Origin: an uncultured Bacteroidales bacterium
GTDB taxonomy: Bacteria > Bacteroidota > Bacteroidia > Bacteroidales > WCHB1-69
Length of the DNA: 56,472 nucleotides
Assembly: GCA_900319925.1 (NCBI GenBank)
Contig: ONQE01000015.1
Location: forward strand, 1 to 56,472
Direction: 5' to 3'
The notes beneath the pieces are model-generated. The model did not search any database and was not told where the DNA came from. It saw nothing but the letters and a program-made list of their open reading frames with translations. The position numbers and the translations under genes are program-made. How positions within the stretch are numbered: position 1 is the stretch's first letter; each line of letters opens with the position of its first letter. This document shows, piece by piece, positions 8,400 through 17,103 of the stretch.

Positions 8400-10856
8400 T
8401 TATTCCTGAACATACACGCGGGGAACGCGCTGCGAGATGCGGGTCATCAGCTCGTAACTGATAAGGCCGGCGGCCGCCGCCATCTCCGACACGGTGTTGC
8501 CCTCGCCATAGACAATGACCTCGTCACCCTCATGCACGCGCAACCCCGTAATGTCCAACATACACATATCCATGCAGATTTTACCGATAACCGGCACCTT
8601 CTGTCCCTGAACCAGCACTTTGCCGCGTCCGTTGCAGAGCTCCCGCGGATAGCCGTCGGCATACCCGATGGGGATGATGGCCACCTGGGTGTCGCGTTGC
8701 AACCTCCACGTGCGATTGTAACCGATGGTCTCGCCTGCCGGAATCTGCTTGATTTGGGTGATGACCGTTTTGAGCGTCACCACGTTATGCAATTTCATCG
8801 TCATCTCCGGGATTTCCGAACAGCCGTAGAGCTGGATGCCGAGCCGCACCATATCGAACTGCGCCTCGGGGAAACGGATGATGCCCGCACTGTTGAGGAT
8901 ATGGCGCAGGATTTTGTAGTCGAATGCGGCGCAAAGCACGTCGGTCATGCGACCGAACAGGGCAATCTGCCGGCGGGTGAAGGCGTCCTCTGCGGGATCT
9001 TCGGCAGCCGCCAAATGGGAGAACACCGACGCGATGCGCAGTTTCGGATTGCGCTTCACGATGTCGATGAGACGGGGAAGATCCTGCATGTCGAAGCCCA
9101 AGCGGTGCATTCCCGTATCCACCTTGACGTGGATGTTGAAGGTCGGGATTTCCGGATGCCGCGCCAGCACCTCCTCCAACTGCTGCAGATAGTAGAAATT
9201 GAAGATTTCCGGTTCGAGGCGGTGGTTGACCATCACCTCGAAGCTGTGGGCTTCGGCACCGAGCACGATAATCGGGGTGTCGATGCGGCGTTTGCGCAGG
9301 CGGACGCCCTCGTCGGTATAGGCAACAGCCAGGTAATCAATTCCTTGGTCCAACAACGTATTGACCAATTCCACATCGCCGAGCCCATACGAGGAGGCTT
9401 TCACCATGGCCACCATCTTTGTGTCGGGACGGAGACGGTTGCGATGGAAATTGAGGTTATAAGCCAACGCGGGCAGGTTCACCTGCATGATGGTCAGGTG
9501 GGTTTTATGCTGCAAAGCATTGACAACCTGTTCGAAATGGAAATTCCGGGCGCCTTTCACCAAGATGATTTCGTAGGAAATGGGCAGTTGGGACAGATGG
9601 TCCAGCAAGTCGGCCGTGTCATGGTAAAACAGCTGCTCTTCCAAATCGAAGACTCCTCTGTAACCTTCAAAGCTGCTGCCGACTGCAATCAAACGGCTGA
9701 TATGGTGTCGTTTCAGTTGGGCGTTCAAGCGTCGGAAGTCCTCTTCCGCCAACTGTCCTACCTGTTCGAAATCAGAGATAACGAGCGTCTTTTTCGTCAT
9801 CTGCGTCTGCGTGTCGAGGAAGTTCAGAGCGGCCGACAACGAGTTGATATCCAAGCTGTAAGTGTCGTTGACAATCACCGAATGGTTTCTGCCCTCCAGG
9901 ATTTCCAGTCGCATGCTGATATGCGTGAGCCGTCCTAAATGGCTGTCGATCTCCTCCGGCGTGAACCCGACGTACAACAGCGTGACGATCACGTGGGTGA
10001 CGTTCTCCAGGGAGGCGCTGTCGATGAAGGGCACCGTGTAGTTGAAGCCGTCAAGCGAGATGATGGTGCCGCCGGAATCCGCCGCCTGCATCTGCACGGG
10101 ATAGGTGCTGCGGGAGTCGCCCCAGGAAATCTTGTTCAGACGGGCGTACTCGGGCAGTTGCAAAATCATGTTAAGTTCCTCATTGTCATTGTGATAAATC
10201 AGGACTTCCACATTTCGGAAGAGTTTGAGTTTTTCGATGATTTTGCGGTTGTTGCTTGGGAAGAACTGCGCATGGGCAGCTCCGATATTCGTCAGAATGC
10301 CGATGGTGGGGTCAATGATGTCGGCCAGCACCCGCATCTCGTTGGGACGGGAAATACCCGCTTCGAAAACGGCAATGTCGTGTTGGTCAGACATTTGCCA
10401 CACGGAAAGGGGAACTCCGAGACGGGAATTGTAGCTGTCGGGGCTTTTCACCACCTTGAACTTGTCGTCGAGAATGGAGGTGAGCCACTCTTTGACAATG
10501 GTTTTGCCGTTGCTGCCGGTGATGCCGATGACGGGATAGTGGAATTGTTGGCGGTGCTTCTGCGCCAGACGCTGCAAGGCCGCCACGGAGTCCTCCACGA
10601 AGAGGAAGTTGGCGCCCTCGCACATCGTGTAGGTCTCCATCACCTTCGTTATCACAAAGTTGCGCACGCCAAGTTGGTACAGCGACGGGATATACAAGTG
10701 GCCGTCGTTTTTTTCCGTTTCGATGGCGAAGAAAAGAGTGCGCTCCGGCGCGGTCACTTTGCGGCTGTCGATGGCCAGTTCGGTGATTTGCGCACCGGGG
10801 GCGGCGATAATCGTCTCTTGAGGTTCTATAAATGCAATAACGTTAGTAAGTTCCAT
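8400..10856 (-). CDS. murF-alr: Fused MurF ligase and alanine racemase
   Basis: 818 residues. The first half (about 1-450) is MurF, which joins UDP-MurNAc-tripeptide to D-Ala-D-Ala, with the ATP loop GITGSNGKTIVKEWL near residue 115. The second half (about 455-818) is a PLP-dependent alanine racemase with the lysine segment MVAMVKASSYGLGDVEL, then HRLGFDM, VRLGIQLYG and GKICMDMCMLDIT. The fusion is common in Bacteroidota and couples D-Ala supply with its use in the wall. In MurF the tripeptide-binding details cannot be judged by eye. The ATG at 10856 is preceded by GAAGGTGAG; a GTG three codons earlier (10865) is the alternative. It is convergent with the LRR remnant. Confidence 0.95.
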   Translation of the reverse strand: MELTNVIAFIEPQETIIAAPGAQITELAIDSRKVTAPERTLFFAIETEKNDGHLYIPSLYQLGVRNFVITKVMETYTMCEGANFLFVEDSVAALQRLAQKHRQQFHYPVIGITGSNGKTIVKEWLTSILDDKFKVVKSPDSYNSRLGVPLSVWQMSDQHDIAVFEAGISRPNEMRVLADIIDPTIGILTNIGAAHAQFFPSNNRKIIEKLKLFRNVEVLIYHNDNEELNMILQLPEYARLNKISWGDSRSTYPVQMQAADSGGTIISLDGFNYTVPFIDSASLENVTHVIVTLLYVGFTPEEIDSHLGRLTHISMRLEILEGRNHSVIVNDTYSLDINSLSAALNFLDTQTQMTKKTLVISDFEQVGQLAEEDFRRLNAQLKRHHISRLIAVGSSFEGYRGVFDLEEQLFYHDTADLLDHLSQLPISYEIILVKGARNFHFEQVVNALQHKTHLTIMQVNLPALAYNLNFHRNRLRPDTKMVAMVKASSYGLGDVELVNTLLDQGIDYLAVAYTDEGVRLRKRRIDTPIIVLGAEAHSFEVMVNHRLEPEIFNFYYLQQLEEVLARHPEIPTFNIHVKVDTGMHRLGFDMQDLPRLIDIVKRNPKLRIASVFSHLAAAEDPAEDAFTRRQIALFGRMTDVLCAAFDYKILRHILNSAGIIRFPEAQFDMVRLGIQLYGCSEIPEMTMKLHNVVTLKTVITQIKQIPAGETIGYNRTWRLQRDTQVAIIPIGYADGYPRELCNGRGKVLVQGQKVPVIGKICMDMCMLDITGLRVHEGDEVIVYGEGNTVSEMAAAAGLISYELMTRISQRVPRVYVQE

Positions 10857-10886
10857 TGGACTCACCTTCAGTAAATCAGCGTGATA

Positions 10887-11780
10887 CTAATATTCGTAAA
10901 TGGTCGTGGTTGTCTCGGTAGTCTCATACGCAGTGCCGGGATTCTCGACATCCACGCGCGTGACCTTCACAGGATAATTATCCTCATATTCGTATGTGTA
11001 TGTCTGATTGTCGAACGGAAGAGAACCGTTGACGTTGGTGATAATGGTCAGAGGGTTGTTTTTGTTCAAGTAAAGGTTGGACACCGCGTCGGTGCTCAGT
11101 TGGGCGAGCAATCCGCACGTCGGGTTGATTTTGTTGTCGTAGGTGATTTCCACTTTTTCCGTGACCGTACCGAGGAAACCACTATAGCTCACGTCGATGG
11201 TTTTCACATTGTTGCCGCTCCAATTCAGATTCATGACCACTTCGTCGCCTTTGGACTCCTTAGAGCATTTTCTTACGGCGGATTCCGCAGCCGGGCAGAT
11301 TTCAGGGAACAGGTAACGCAGCGACTTGATCATGCCCGCTTTGTCCCAGTCAATGTCGTCCCAGCCATCGTCAAATTTTATTTTGATTTGGCTGATTTTA
11401 TTTCCTTTGTGTTCGAATTCATAGCGTCCCATCTCCACACCTTCAGAAGTGAAGATGATCTTTTCGATTTTATTGCCGTCGTAGATGCACTCGCCATGTA
11501 CACCAAAATCATCAATGGCAATCAGACGGTTCGATTTGTCGTAAGAGAACGTGGTGGTGTAGATTTCCATTGCATGATCGTAATTGGAAACATCGTCAAT
11601 AGACATAAGCAAGTCGCCATTCCAGTTCCACACTTCCTTCAGTGTTTGCGTCCCGTTGTCAACCGTGTAAATCTTCTGGATTTTCTTGGAAGGGTTATAA
11701 ACGCCATCCGGAGTCTTGTTGCAGGCAGAAAACATTGCAATCACAGCAATGCACAGACAAAAAACGATGTTCTTTTTCAT
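10887..11780 (-). CDS. Secreted lipoprotein, unknown function (family A, copy 2)
   Basis: 297 residues from the ATG at 11780, which gives a signal peptide ending MFSAC. It has the same plan as the lipoprotein at 4793-5686: the mature start is TPDGVYNPSKKIQKIYTVD, then VWNWNGDLLMSIDD, SYDKSNRLIAIDDFG and a C-terminal tail with TYEYEDNYPVKVTRV. The two are diverged paralogues, alignable by eye over the whole length. It lies 30 bases upstream of murF-alr on the same strand and may be co-transcribed with it, and it is divergent from truA. Function unknown; a cell-envelope role is an inference from the lipobox. Confidence 0.8.
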   Translation of the reverse strand: MKKNIVFCLCIAVIAMFSACNKTPDGVYNPSKKIQKIYTVDNGTQTLKEVWNWNGDLLMSIDDVSNYDHAMEIYTTTFSYDKSNRLIAIDDFGVHGECIYDGNKIEKIIFTSEGVEMGRYEFEHKGNKISQIKIKFDDGWDDIDWDKAGMIKSLRYLFPEICPAAESAVRKCSKESKGDEVVMNLNWSGNNVKTIDVSYSGFLGTVTEKVEITYDNKINPTCGLLAQLSTDAVSNLYLNKNNPLTIITNVNGSLPFDNQTYTYEYEDNYPVKVTRVDVENPGTAYETTETTTTIYEY

Positions 11781-11805
11781 ACTTACAAGTCTTAAAATGA
11801 TGCGG

Positions 11806-11813
11806 CAAAAATA
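11806..11813 (-). promoter_or_regulatory. -7 box of the family A lipoprotein gene, copy 2
   Basis: TATTTTTG on the minus strand, 26 bases before the start codon. It forms a divergent pair with 11850-11857. Confidence 0.7.
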
Positions 11814-11849
11814 CAAAAAATCCATTCTGTGGAAGACGAAATAATTTCG

Positions 11850-11857
11850 TACTTTTG
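11850..11857 (+). promoter_or_regulatory. -7 box of truA
   Basis: TACTTTTG, ending only 18 bases before the truA ATG, so the leader is very short. This rules out the in-frame TTG at 11855 as a start. Confidence 0.75.
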
Positions 11858-11875
11858 CGGCCTGAAAAAACGGTT

Positions 11876-12628
11876 ATGCGTTACTTCCTCCATTTGGCAT
11901 ACAACGGCTCCGCGTTCTTCGGCTGGCAGATTCAGCCGAACCACCCGTCCGTGCAGGAGACGCTGGAAACCTGCCTGTCGCTGTTGCTGCACGAGGAACG
12001 CGTGGCGGTCACCGGCTGCGGGCGCACCGACACCGGCGTGCACGCCAGTTCCTACTACGCCCACTTCGACACCGAGAAGGCTTTCTCCCGAGACGAATGC
12101 CGGCAGTTGGTCCTCAAGCTCAACAACTTCCTGCCGAAGGAGATCGTCATCTTCGACCTGTTCGAGGTGGCTCCGGACCTGCACGCCCGCTTCGACGCCG
12201 AGAGCCGCACCTACCAGTACCACGTCTGCACCCGCAAGGATCCCTTCAAGCTCCAGTTCGCCTACCACTGCCACCGCGCCATCGACGTGGAGAAGATGAA
12301 CGAGGCGGCGGCATTACTCCTTCAGAACGAAGACTTTACCAGTTTCTCGAAAGTACACACGCAGGTCAACAACTTCATCTGCCACGTCACCGAGGCGCAC
12401 TGGGACCGCGTGGATGACGAGCTCGTCTTCACCGTCACCGCGAACCGTTTCCTTCGCAACATGGTGCGCGCCCTGGTGGGCACGCTGTTGGAGGTCGGCT
12501 TCGGAAAACTCACCGTCCAAGACTTCCAAGACATTATCAACCAAAAAGATAGATGCGCCGCAAAAACTTCCGTGCCGGCGAATGCACTATTTCTGACAGA
12601 AGTGCGTTATGACACCATGAAACGATGA
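11876..12628 (+). CDS. truA: tRNA pseudouridine synthase A
   Basis: 250 residues, the usual length. TruA makes pseudouridine at positions 38-40 of the tRNA anticodon arm. The N-terminus MRYFLHLAYNGSAFFGWQIQ is diagnostic, and the catalytic Asp lies in TGCGRTDTGVHASSY (about residue 50). Further family motifs are DLHARFDAESRTYQYHV, FTSFSK and NRFLRNMVRALVGTLLEVG. The ATG is chosen because the promoter overlaps the preceding codons. It overlaps the next gene by 4 bases (ATGA), indicating translational coupling. Confidence 0.97.
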   Translation: MRYFLHLAYNGSAFFGWQIQPNHPSVQETLETCLSLLLHEERVAVTGCGRTDTGVHASSYYAHFDTEKAFSRDECRQLVLKLNNFLPKEIVIFDLFEVAPDLHARFDAESRTYQYHVCTRKDPFKLQFAYHCHRAIDVEKMNEAAALLLQNEDFTSFSKVHTQVNNFICHVTEAHWDRVDDELVFTVTANRFLRNMVRALVGTLLEVGFGKLTVQDFQDIINQKDRCAAKTSVPANALFLTEVRYDTMKR

Positions 12629-14103
12629 ATAGTATGAGTATGAAGCATATAGTTTATACGATTTATGCCATGACGGTTGTTGTGGCATTGGCGTTCACCC
12701 TTCCCTCCTGTCACCGCAACAACAACGCCGAGGGGAATCTCGAGTTCTCGGCCGACACGGTGATGTTCGACACGGTGTTCACCACCATCACGTCGAGCAC
12801 GCGCACCTTCACGGTACGCAACACGACAGGGTCGCCGGTGGAGGTCGATATCGTGTTGGCGGGCGGCAAGCAGTCCTACTACAGCATCAACGTGGATGGC
12901 GTGGCGGGCACGGAGTTCCGCAATGTGGAGATCCCCGCGCACGACAGCCTCTTCGTCTTCGTGAAGGTCAACATCAACCCCACCGACCAGAACATGCCCT
13001 ATTTGGTGACCGACTCGGTGATGTTCTACCAGAAAAACCGCACACAGTCGGTGCAGTTGGTGGCTTTCGGGCAGGACGCGCACTTCATCATCCCCGACCA
13101 CACGGGCGGCAGCCTTCACTACAACATCGTCGCGCACGAGCACGAACACGTGCACTGGACCAACGACAAGCCGTGGGTGATTTACGGCTGGGCGGTCGTG
13201 GATTCGCTCGGCAAGCTCACCATCGACCCGGGCACGCAGGTCTATGTGCACAGCGGCGGCGGCATCTGGGTCTATCGCTACGGCAACATCCACATCAACG
13301 GCACGTTAGACGAACCCGTGACCATCACCGGGGACCGTCTGGAATCGTTTTTCGCCAACGACTACGCCCAGTGGAACTCGCTGTGGATCAACGAAGGCAG
13401 CGAAGACAACCTCATCGAGAACGCCATCATCTCCAACTCCTCGTATGGCATTCATTTGGAGGCCCTTGAGGAATTTACCGGCAACAAAACCGTCATCAAC
13501 AACTCGGTCATCCACAACAACCAGGTGATGGGCGTGCGGGCCGAGGGCGCCGTTTTGGAGATGAACAACTGCCAGGTGAGCAACAACGGGAAATACAGCC
13601 TTGCGCTGATGGTGGGTGACTTCACGCTCAACCACGTGACGGTGGCCAACTACTTCACGCAGTCGTCGCGCTCAACGCCCGCCGTGGCCGTCACCAACAA
13701 CTTCGACAAGGCGGTATCTGATGGCAACCAAGCCTATATGGTGACCTACCTCGGCGACGCGAACGCCACCTTCAATAACTGCATCATTTACGGTCCTTTG
13801 CTGAGCGAGTTCGGAACCGGCACCAAAGAAGGCGCAGCGCTGAACTACACTCTGCGAAACTGCATCGTGAAGAAAGACAGCCTCAACAACGAGCACTTCA
13901 TCAATTGTTCCAACGCAAACCCAAAGTTCATAGCCACTTACGGGCAAAATTACAACATTGAGGAGACCTCCCCTGCCATCGATGCGGGTATGGAGGGCTT
14001 GGGCATCACCACCGACATCCTCGGCCGCCCGCGCAACGGTATCCCCGACATCGGTGCATACGAATATTACCCGATTCCCGAAGAGAAAATCGCGAGACGA
14101 TGA
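12625..14103 (+). CDS. Lipoprotein with a right-handed beta-helix domain
   Basis: 492 residues. The signal peptide ends LPSC at about residue 29, so a lipid anchor is expected. Residues about 35-170 form a beta-sandwich-like region (FTVRNTTGSPVEVDIVLAGG). The rest, roughly 190-470, is a parallel beta-helix with repeated turns such as GNIHINGTLDEPVTITGD, NAIISNSSYGIHLE and NSVIHNNQVMGVRAEGAVLE. It ends with the typical PDIGAYEY before the C-terminus. Such proteins often bind or cleave polysaccharide, but no catalytic residues can be assigned. The start overlaps truA by 4 bases; ATGs at 12634 and 12640 are alternatives that keep the signal peptide. Confidence 0.85.
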   Translation: MNSMSMKHIVYTIYAMTVVVALAFTLPSCHRNNNAEGNLEFSADTVMFDTVFTTITSSTRTFTVRNTTGSPVEVDIVLAGGKQSYYSINVDGVAGTEFRNVEIPAHDSLFVFVKVNINPTDQNMPYLVTDSVMFYQKNRTQSVQLVAFGQDAHFIIPDHTGGSLHYNIVAHEHEHVHWTNDKPWVIYGWAVVDSLGKLTIDPGTQVYVHSGGGIWVYRYGNIHINGTLDEPVTITGDRLESFFANDYAQWNSLWINEGSEDNLIENAIISNSSYGIHLEALEEFTGNKTVINNSVIHNNQVMGVRAEGAVLEMNNCQVSNNGKYSLALMVGDFTLNHVTVANYFTQSSRSTPAVAVTNNFDKAVSDGNQAYMVTYLGDANATFNNCIIYGPLLSEFGTGTKEGAALNYTLRNCIVKKDSLNNEHFINCSNANPKFIATYGQNYNIEETSPAIDAGMEGLGITTDILGRPRNGIPDIGAYEYYPIPEEKIARR

Positions 14104-14127
14104 TAACGTTATCATTGGCTTGTGCCT

Positions 14128-14215
14128 ATAGGGGCATTGGCCAACGAACATAGGGGCATCGGCTCATGAACGTATGTTCATCGGCCCGCGAACATACGTT
14201 CATCTGCGTAAGACA
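14128..14215. repeat. Four imperfect 22-base tandem repeats with a palindromic pair
   Basis: Units begin at 14128, 14150, 14172 and 14194. The shared pattern is ATAGGGGCAT or GTATGTTCAT, then about 9 variable bases, then GAAC. A weaker fifth copy may precede at 14106. Units 3 and 4 together create a perfect 12-base inverted repeat, GAACGTATGTTC (14168-14179) with GAACATACGTTC (14190-14201), around a 10-base loop and without a T tract. It sits between the lipoprotein stop and the lysS promoter. Confidence 0.8.
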
Positions 14216-14243
14216 ACCCTTGACCGCATAACCGAAAAAATCG

Positions 14244-14251
14244 TATCTTTG
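14244..14251 (+). promoter_or_regulatory. -7 box of lysS
   Basis: TATCTTTG, ending 27 bases upstream of the lysS start. Confidence 0.75.
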
Positions 14252-14278
14252 CCGCTCAATTAGAAATTATAAAATACG

Positions 14279-16003
14279 ATGAGTCTCGAGTTATCAGAAC
14301 AAGAAATTATCCGCAGAAAGAAATTGCAGGATCTGCTTGATTTGGGCATTGACCCCTACCCTGCCGCCACCTACGAGGTGAACGCCACCACCGCCGAGAT
14401 TTTGGAGAAATACCCGAAAGACAACAGCCTCTTCCAAGAGGTCAGCATCGCCGGACGTATTATGAGTCAGCGCATTATGGGTGCCGTCTCCTTCTACGTG
14501 CTCCAGGATGCCGTGGGCAAAATCCAAGTCTATGCCAAACGCGACGAGATCTGTCCCGGCGAGGACAAGACGATGTACAACAGCGTGTTCAAGAAATTGG
14601 ACATCGGCGACATCATCGGCGTGAAGGGTTTCGTGTTCACCACGCAGACCGGCGAGATCAGCATCCACGTCAAGGAATTCACCATCCTCTGCAAGTCGGT
14701 GTGCCCGCTGCCCATCGTCAAGGAGAAAGACGGCGTAGTCTATGATGCCTTCCAGAACCCCGAGCAGCGCTACCGTCAGCGTTACATCGACCTCATCGTG
14801 AACCCCCATATCAAGGACACGTTCATCAAGCGCACGCTGTTGGTCAACACGATGCGTAACTATCTGAACGAGAAGGGTTACCTCGAAGTGGAGACCCCGA
14901 TTCTGCAACCGCTCTACGGCGGCGCGGCGGCTCGTCCCTTCAAGACTCACCACAACACGTTGGACATGACGCTCTACCTGCGCATCGCCGACGAGCTGTA
15001 TCTGAAGAAACTCATCGTGGGCGGCTTCAACGGCGTCTATGAGTTCTCCAAAGACTTCCGCAACGAGGGTATGGACCGCTTCCACAACCCCGAATTCACC
15101 CAGATGGAGCTCTACGTGCCCTACAAGGACTACAACTGGATGATGGAGACCGTGGAGGAGATGGTCGAGCGCATCGCCCTCGCGCTGCACGGCACCACCA
15201 AGGTGCAGGTCGGCGACAACGTCATCGACTTCAAGCGCCCGTGGAAACGCTACACCATGTTCGAGGCCATCGAGCACTTCACCGGCACCGACATCTCCGA
15301 GATGAACGAGGAGCAGCTCGCCGCCTTCGCCAAAACGCAAGGCGTGGAGGTGGATAGCTCTATGGGCAAGGGCAAACTCATCGACGAAATTTTCGGCGAG
15401 ACTTGCGAGTCGAAGCTCATCCAGCCGACCTTCATCTACGACTACCCCATCGAGATGTCGCCGCTGACCAAGAAGCACCGCAGCAAACCCGGTCTCACCG
15501 AGCGTTTCGAAGGTATGTGCAACGGCAAGGAGATCTGCAACGCCTACTCCGAGCTCAACGACCCGCTCGACCAGCGCAAGCGTTTCGAGGACCAGCTGGA
15601 GCTCGGCAAGCGCGGTGACGACGAGTCGATGGTGCTGGACGAGGACTTCCTCCGCTCCTTGGAAATCGGCATGCCCCCGACTGCCGGCCTGGGCATCGGC
15701 ATCGACCGTTTGGCGATGATTATGACCAACTCGCCCTCCATCCAAGACGTGCTCTTCTTCCCGCAGATGCGTCCGGAGAAGAAGCAGGAAGTGAGCAAGG
15801 ACGAAGAGTTTGTCGCGTTGGGAATGGATGCCGCGTGGATTCCGGCCTTGAAGAAGCTGAACATCCTGACGTTGGAACATCTGAAAAACGCCAACCCGAA
15901 CAAGCTGCTGAACGACCTCGGCGGCCTGCGCAAGAAACTGAAATTAGAAGTTCCCGCCGCGAAATTGGAGGATATCCAAGGGTGGATCAACAAATTGGCG
16001 TAG
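14279..16003 (+). CDS. lysS: Lysyl-tRNA synthetase, class II
   Basis: 574 residues. An N-terminal OB-fold anticodon-binding domain (about 50-160) is followed by the class II core. Motif 2 lies in [20 protein letters not shown], and motif 3 in [11 protein letters not shown] with the conserved arginine. The protein is about 70 residues longer than the E. coli enzyme; the extra C-terminal segment (about 505-574: [20 protein letters not shown] and onward) is a helical extension that I know from other Bacteroidota LysS. The gene is monocistronic, with its own promoter and the strong terminator at 16037-16070. Confidence 0.97.
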   Translation: MSLELSEQEIIRRKKLQDLLDLGIDPYPAATYEVNATTAEILEKYPKDNSLFQEVSIAGRIMSQRIMGAVSFYVLQDAVGKIQVYAKRDEICPGEDKTMYNSVFKKLDIGDIIGVKGFVFTTQTGEISIHVKEFTILCKSVCPLPIVKEKDGVVYDAFQNPEQRYRQRYIDLIVNPHIKDTFIKRTLLVNTMRNYLNEKGYLEVETPILQPLYGGAAARPFKTHHNTLDMTLYLRIADELYLKKLIVGGFNGVYEFSKDFRNEGMDRFHNPEFTQMELYVPYKDYNWMMETVEEMVERIALALHGTTKVQVGDNVIDFKRPWKRYTMFEAIEHFTGTDISEMNEEQLAAFAKTQGVEVDSSMGKGKLIDEIFGETCESKLIQPTFIYDYPIEMSPLTKKHRSKPGLTERFEGMCNGKEICNAYSELNDPLDQRKRFEDQLELGKRGDDESMVLDEDFLRSLEIGMPPTAGLGIGIDRLAMIMTNSPSIQDVLFFPQMRPEKKQEVSKDEEFVALGMDAAWIPALKKLNILTLEHLKNANPNKLLNDLGGLRKKLKLEVPAAKLEDIQGWINKLA

Positions 16004-16036
16004 GTTTTAATACGAATTTGTCACGAAATTGTTCCC

Positions 16037-16070
16037 ATAGAGACGCACTGTTGTGCGTCTCTATCTTTTT
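16037..16070 (+). terminator. lysS terminator
   Basis: A perfect 12-base-pair stem ATAGAGACGCAC/GTGCGTCTCTAT with loop TGTT, then C and five T. A related hairpin (AGACG with CGTCT) lies at 49211-49241, so this may be a dispersed terminator-like repeat. Confidence 0.9.
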
Positions 16071-16857
16071 ATTGCTTTTCCGTCAGATATTTCCAGTACC
16101 GACGGGGCATGTCATTGAGTTGCTTGCGGGGATTCAACCGTTCGCGGATGCAGATGGCCTTGAAGTAGGTGCGCCAGAGATCCTGCAACAGCTGGTCGTC
16201 CTGGCTTAGCAGCTCCTCGTTCAGCATCCCGTTGTCGAGGCTGAAGGGCACCGAAGCCTCGTCGGCGAACGTGATACGTGAGGGATAGCCCGCACCGTCG
16301 TAGTAGAAGCCGTAGTGCCGCTTGGCGTCGTAAATCAGCCAATGCTGGTCGTTGAAACGGTCGGCGAAGTGGTCGGTGACGAGCGGCAGGACGTTATGGT
16401 CGGGTGCGACGACGGCGAGGTAGGTGCCGTCCTTGGCCTTCTGGAACCGCACGAACTGCTTCATCCGCAGCTGTTCGTGCATCACCTTGCGGGCGATGTT
16501 GGTCACGGCGAGCACGTCGGGGTCAGCGAAATTGTGGCTGTAGGCCTTGCCGCTGTTCTCCGGTTGGCGGAAGACCTTGCAGATGTACTGGAACAGAGGC
16601 CGGCACACTTCGGGCAGTTCCGACAGCCAGCTCACGAACAGCAATCGCACCGCCTCTTTCGGAAGTCGTTTCTCCAATCCCATCCACACGCGGCCCGCCT
16701 TCTCCGCATCGCTTTGGACCGTATGGACCTCATCGCCGAAAAGGGGCATCTGGTCGCCTTCTTTCAACAGTTCCTCCGGCTGTTCCCGCCGCGCAAAAGC
16801 GTCGAAAACCGCTGTGAGGAGGCCGTCGAAGGTGTTGTCGAAGGTGTAGAGGGTCAT
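16069..16857 (-). CDS. TIGR03915-type DNA metabolism protein (partner of a radical SAM protein)
   Basis: 262 residues. The N-terminus MTLYTFDNTFDGLLTAVFDA and the later YDAKRHYGFYYDG and PRRYWKYLTEKQ match the family I know as TIGR03915/DUF4130, described as a probable DNA metabolism protein. It is normally encoded next to a radical SAM protein of the TIGR03916 type and sometimes fused to a uracil-DNA-glycosylase-like domain, which is absent here. The presumed partner is at 20646-21959 on the same strand and upstream, but 3.8 kb of unrelated DNA separates them. The enzyme activity is not established. The start is followed by a normal family N-terminus. Its own promoter (16967-16974) and a heptamer repeat in the leader precede it. 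Confidence 0.8.
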   Translation of the reverse strand: MTLYTFDNTFDGLLTAVFDAFARREQPEELLKEGDQMPLFGDEVHTVQSDAEKAGRVWMGLEKRLPKEAVRLLFVSWLSELPEVCRPLFQYICKVFRQPENSGKAYSHNFADPDVLAVTNIARKVMHEQLRMKQFVRFQKAKDGTYLAVVAPDHNVLPLVTDHFADRFNDQHWLIYDAKRHYGFYYDGAGYPSRITFADEASVPFSLDNGMLNEELLSQDDQLLQDLWRTYFKAICIRERLNPRKQLNDMPRRYWKYLTEKQ

Positions 16858-16882
16858 TTTTTGAATGGGTTATTGAAGCTGG

Positions 16883-16917
16883 TTAGTAGTTAGTAGTTAG
16901 CAGTTAGTAGTTAGTAG
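16883..16917. repeat. Five TTAGTAG heptamers in the leader of the TIGR03915-type gene
   Basis: Five head-to-tail copies of TTAGTAG (one TTAGCAG) lie between the minus-strand promoter at 16967-16974 and the start at 16857, so they should be transcribed as a 5' leader. The unit length is the same seven bases as the other intergenic repeats. Confidence 0.85.
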
Positions 16918-16966
16918 TTTGCGGCGGTTCTGGCAGGAAGAAGAAATCGGGGGGATTTTCTGGTTG

Positions 16967-16974
16967 CAAAGATA
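16967..16974 (-). promoter_or_regulatory. -7 box of the TIGR03915-type gene
   Basis: TATCTTTG on the minus strand, about 110 bases upstream of the start. It shows that the gene is transcribed apart from its usual partner. Confidence 0.65.
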
Positions 16975-17015
16975 CAACTTTTAGAAATAATTCTTCGGAA
17001 TATGAAAATAATTAC

Positions 17016-17023
17016 TATTTTTG
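17016..17023 (+). promoter_or_regulatory. Plus-strand -7 box without an intact gene
   Basis: TATTTTTG followed by GC. The next ATG (17053) opens MCTYNSCVSETRNK, but the frame soon enters a hairpin and then runs antisense to the membrane-protein gene. The promoter may have lost its gene. Confidence 0.4.
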
Positions 17024-17069
17024 CACTCTAGAAACATAAAGAACGATAGAAGATGTGCACATACAATAG

Positions 17070-17090
17070 TTGCGTGTCGGAGACACGCAA
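17070..17090. repeat. REP-like hairpin, left copy
   Basis: TTGCGTGTC-GGA-GACACGCAA is a perfect 9-base-pair inverted repeat. The reverse-complement version (loop TCC) is at 18131-18149, so the AT-rich gene between them is framed by inverted copies. Confidence 0.75.
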
Positions 17091-17103
17091 CAAGTTCAAC
17101 AAG

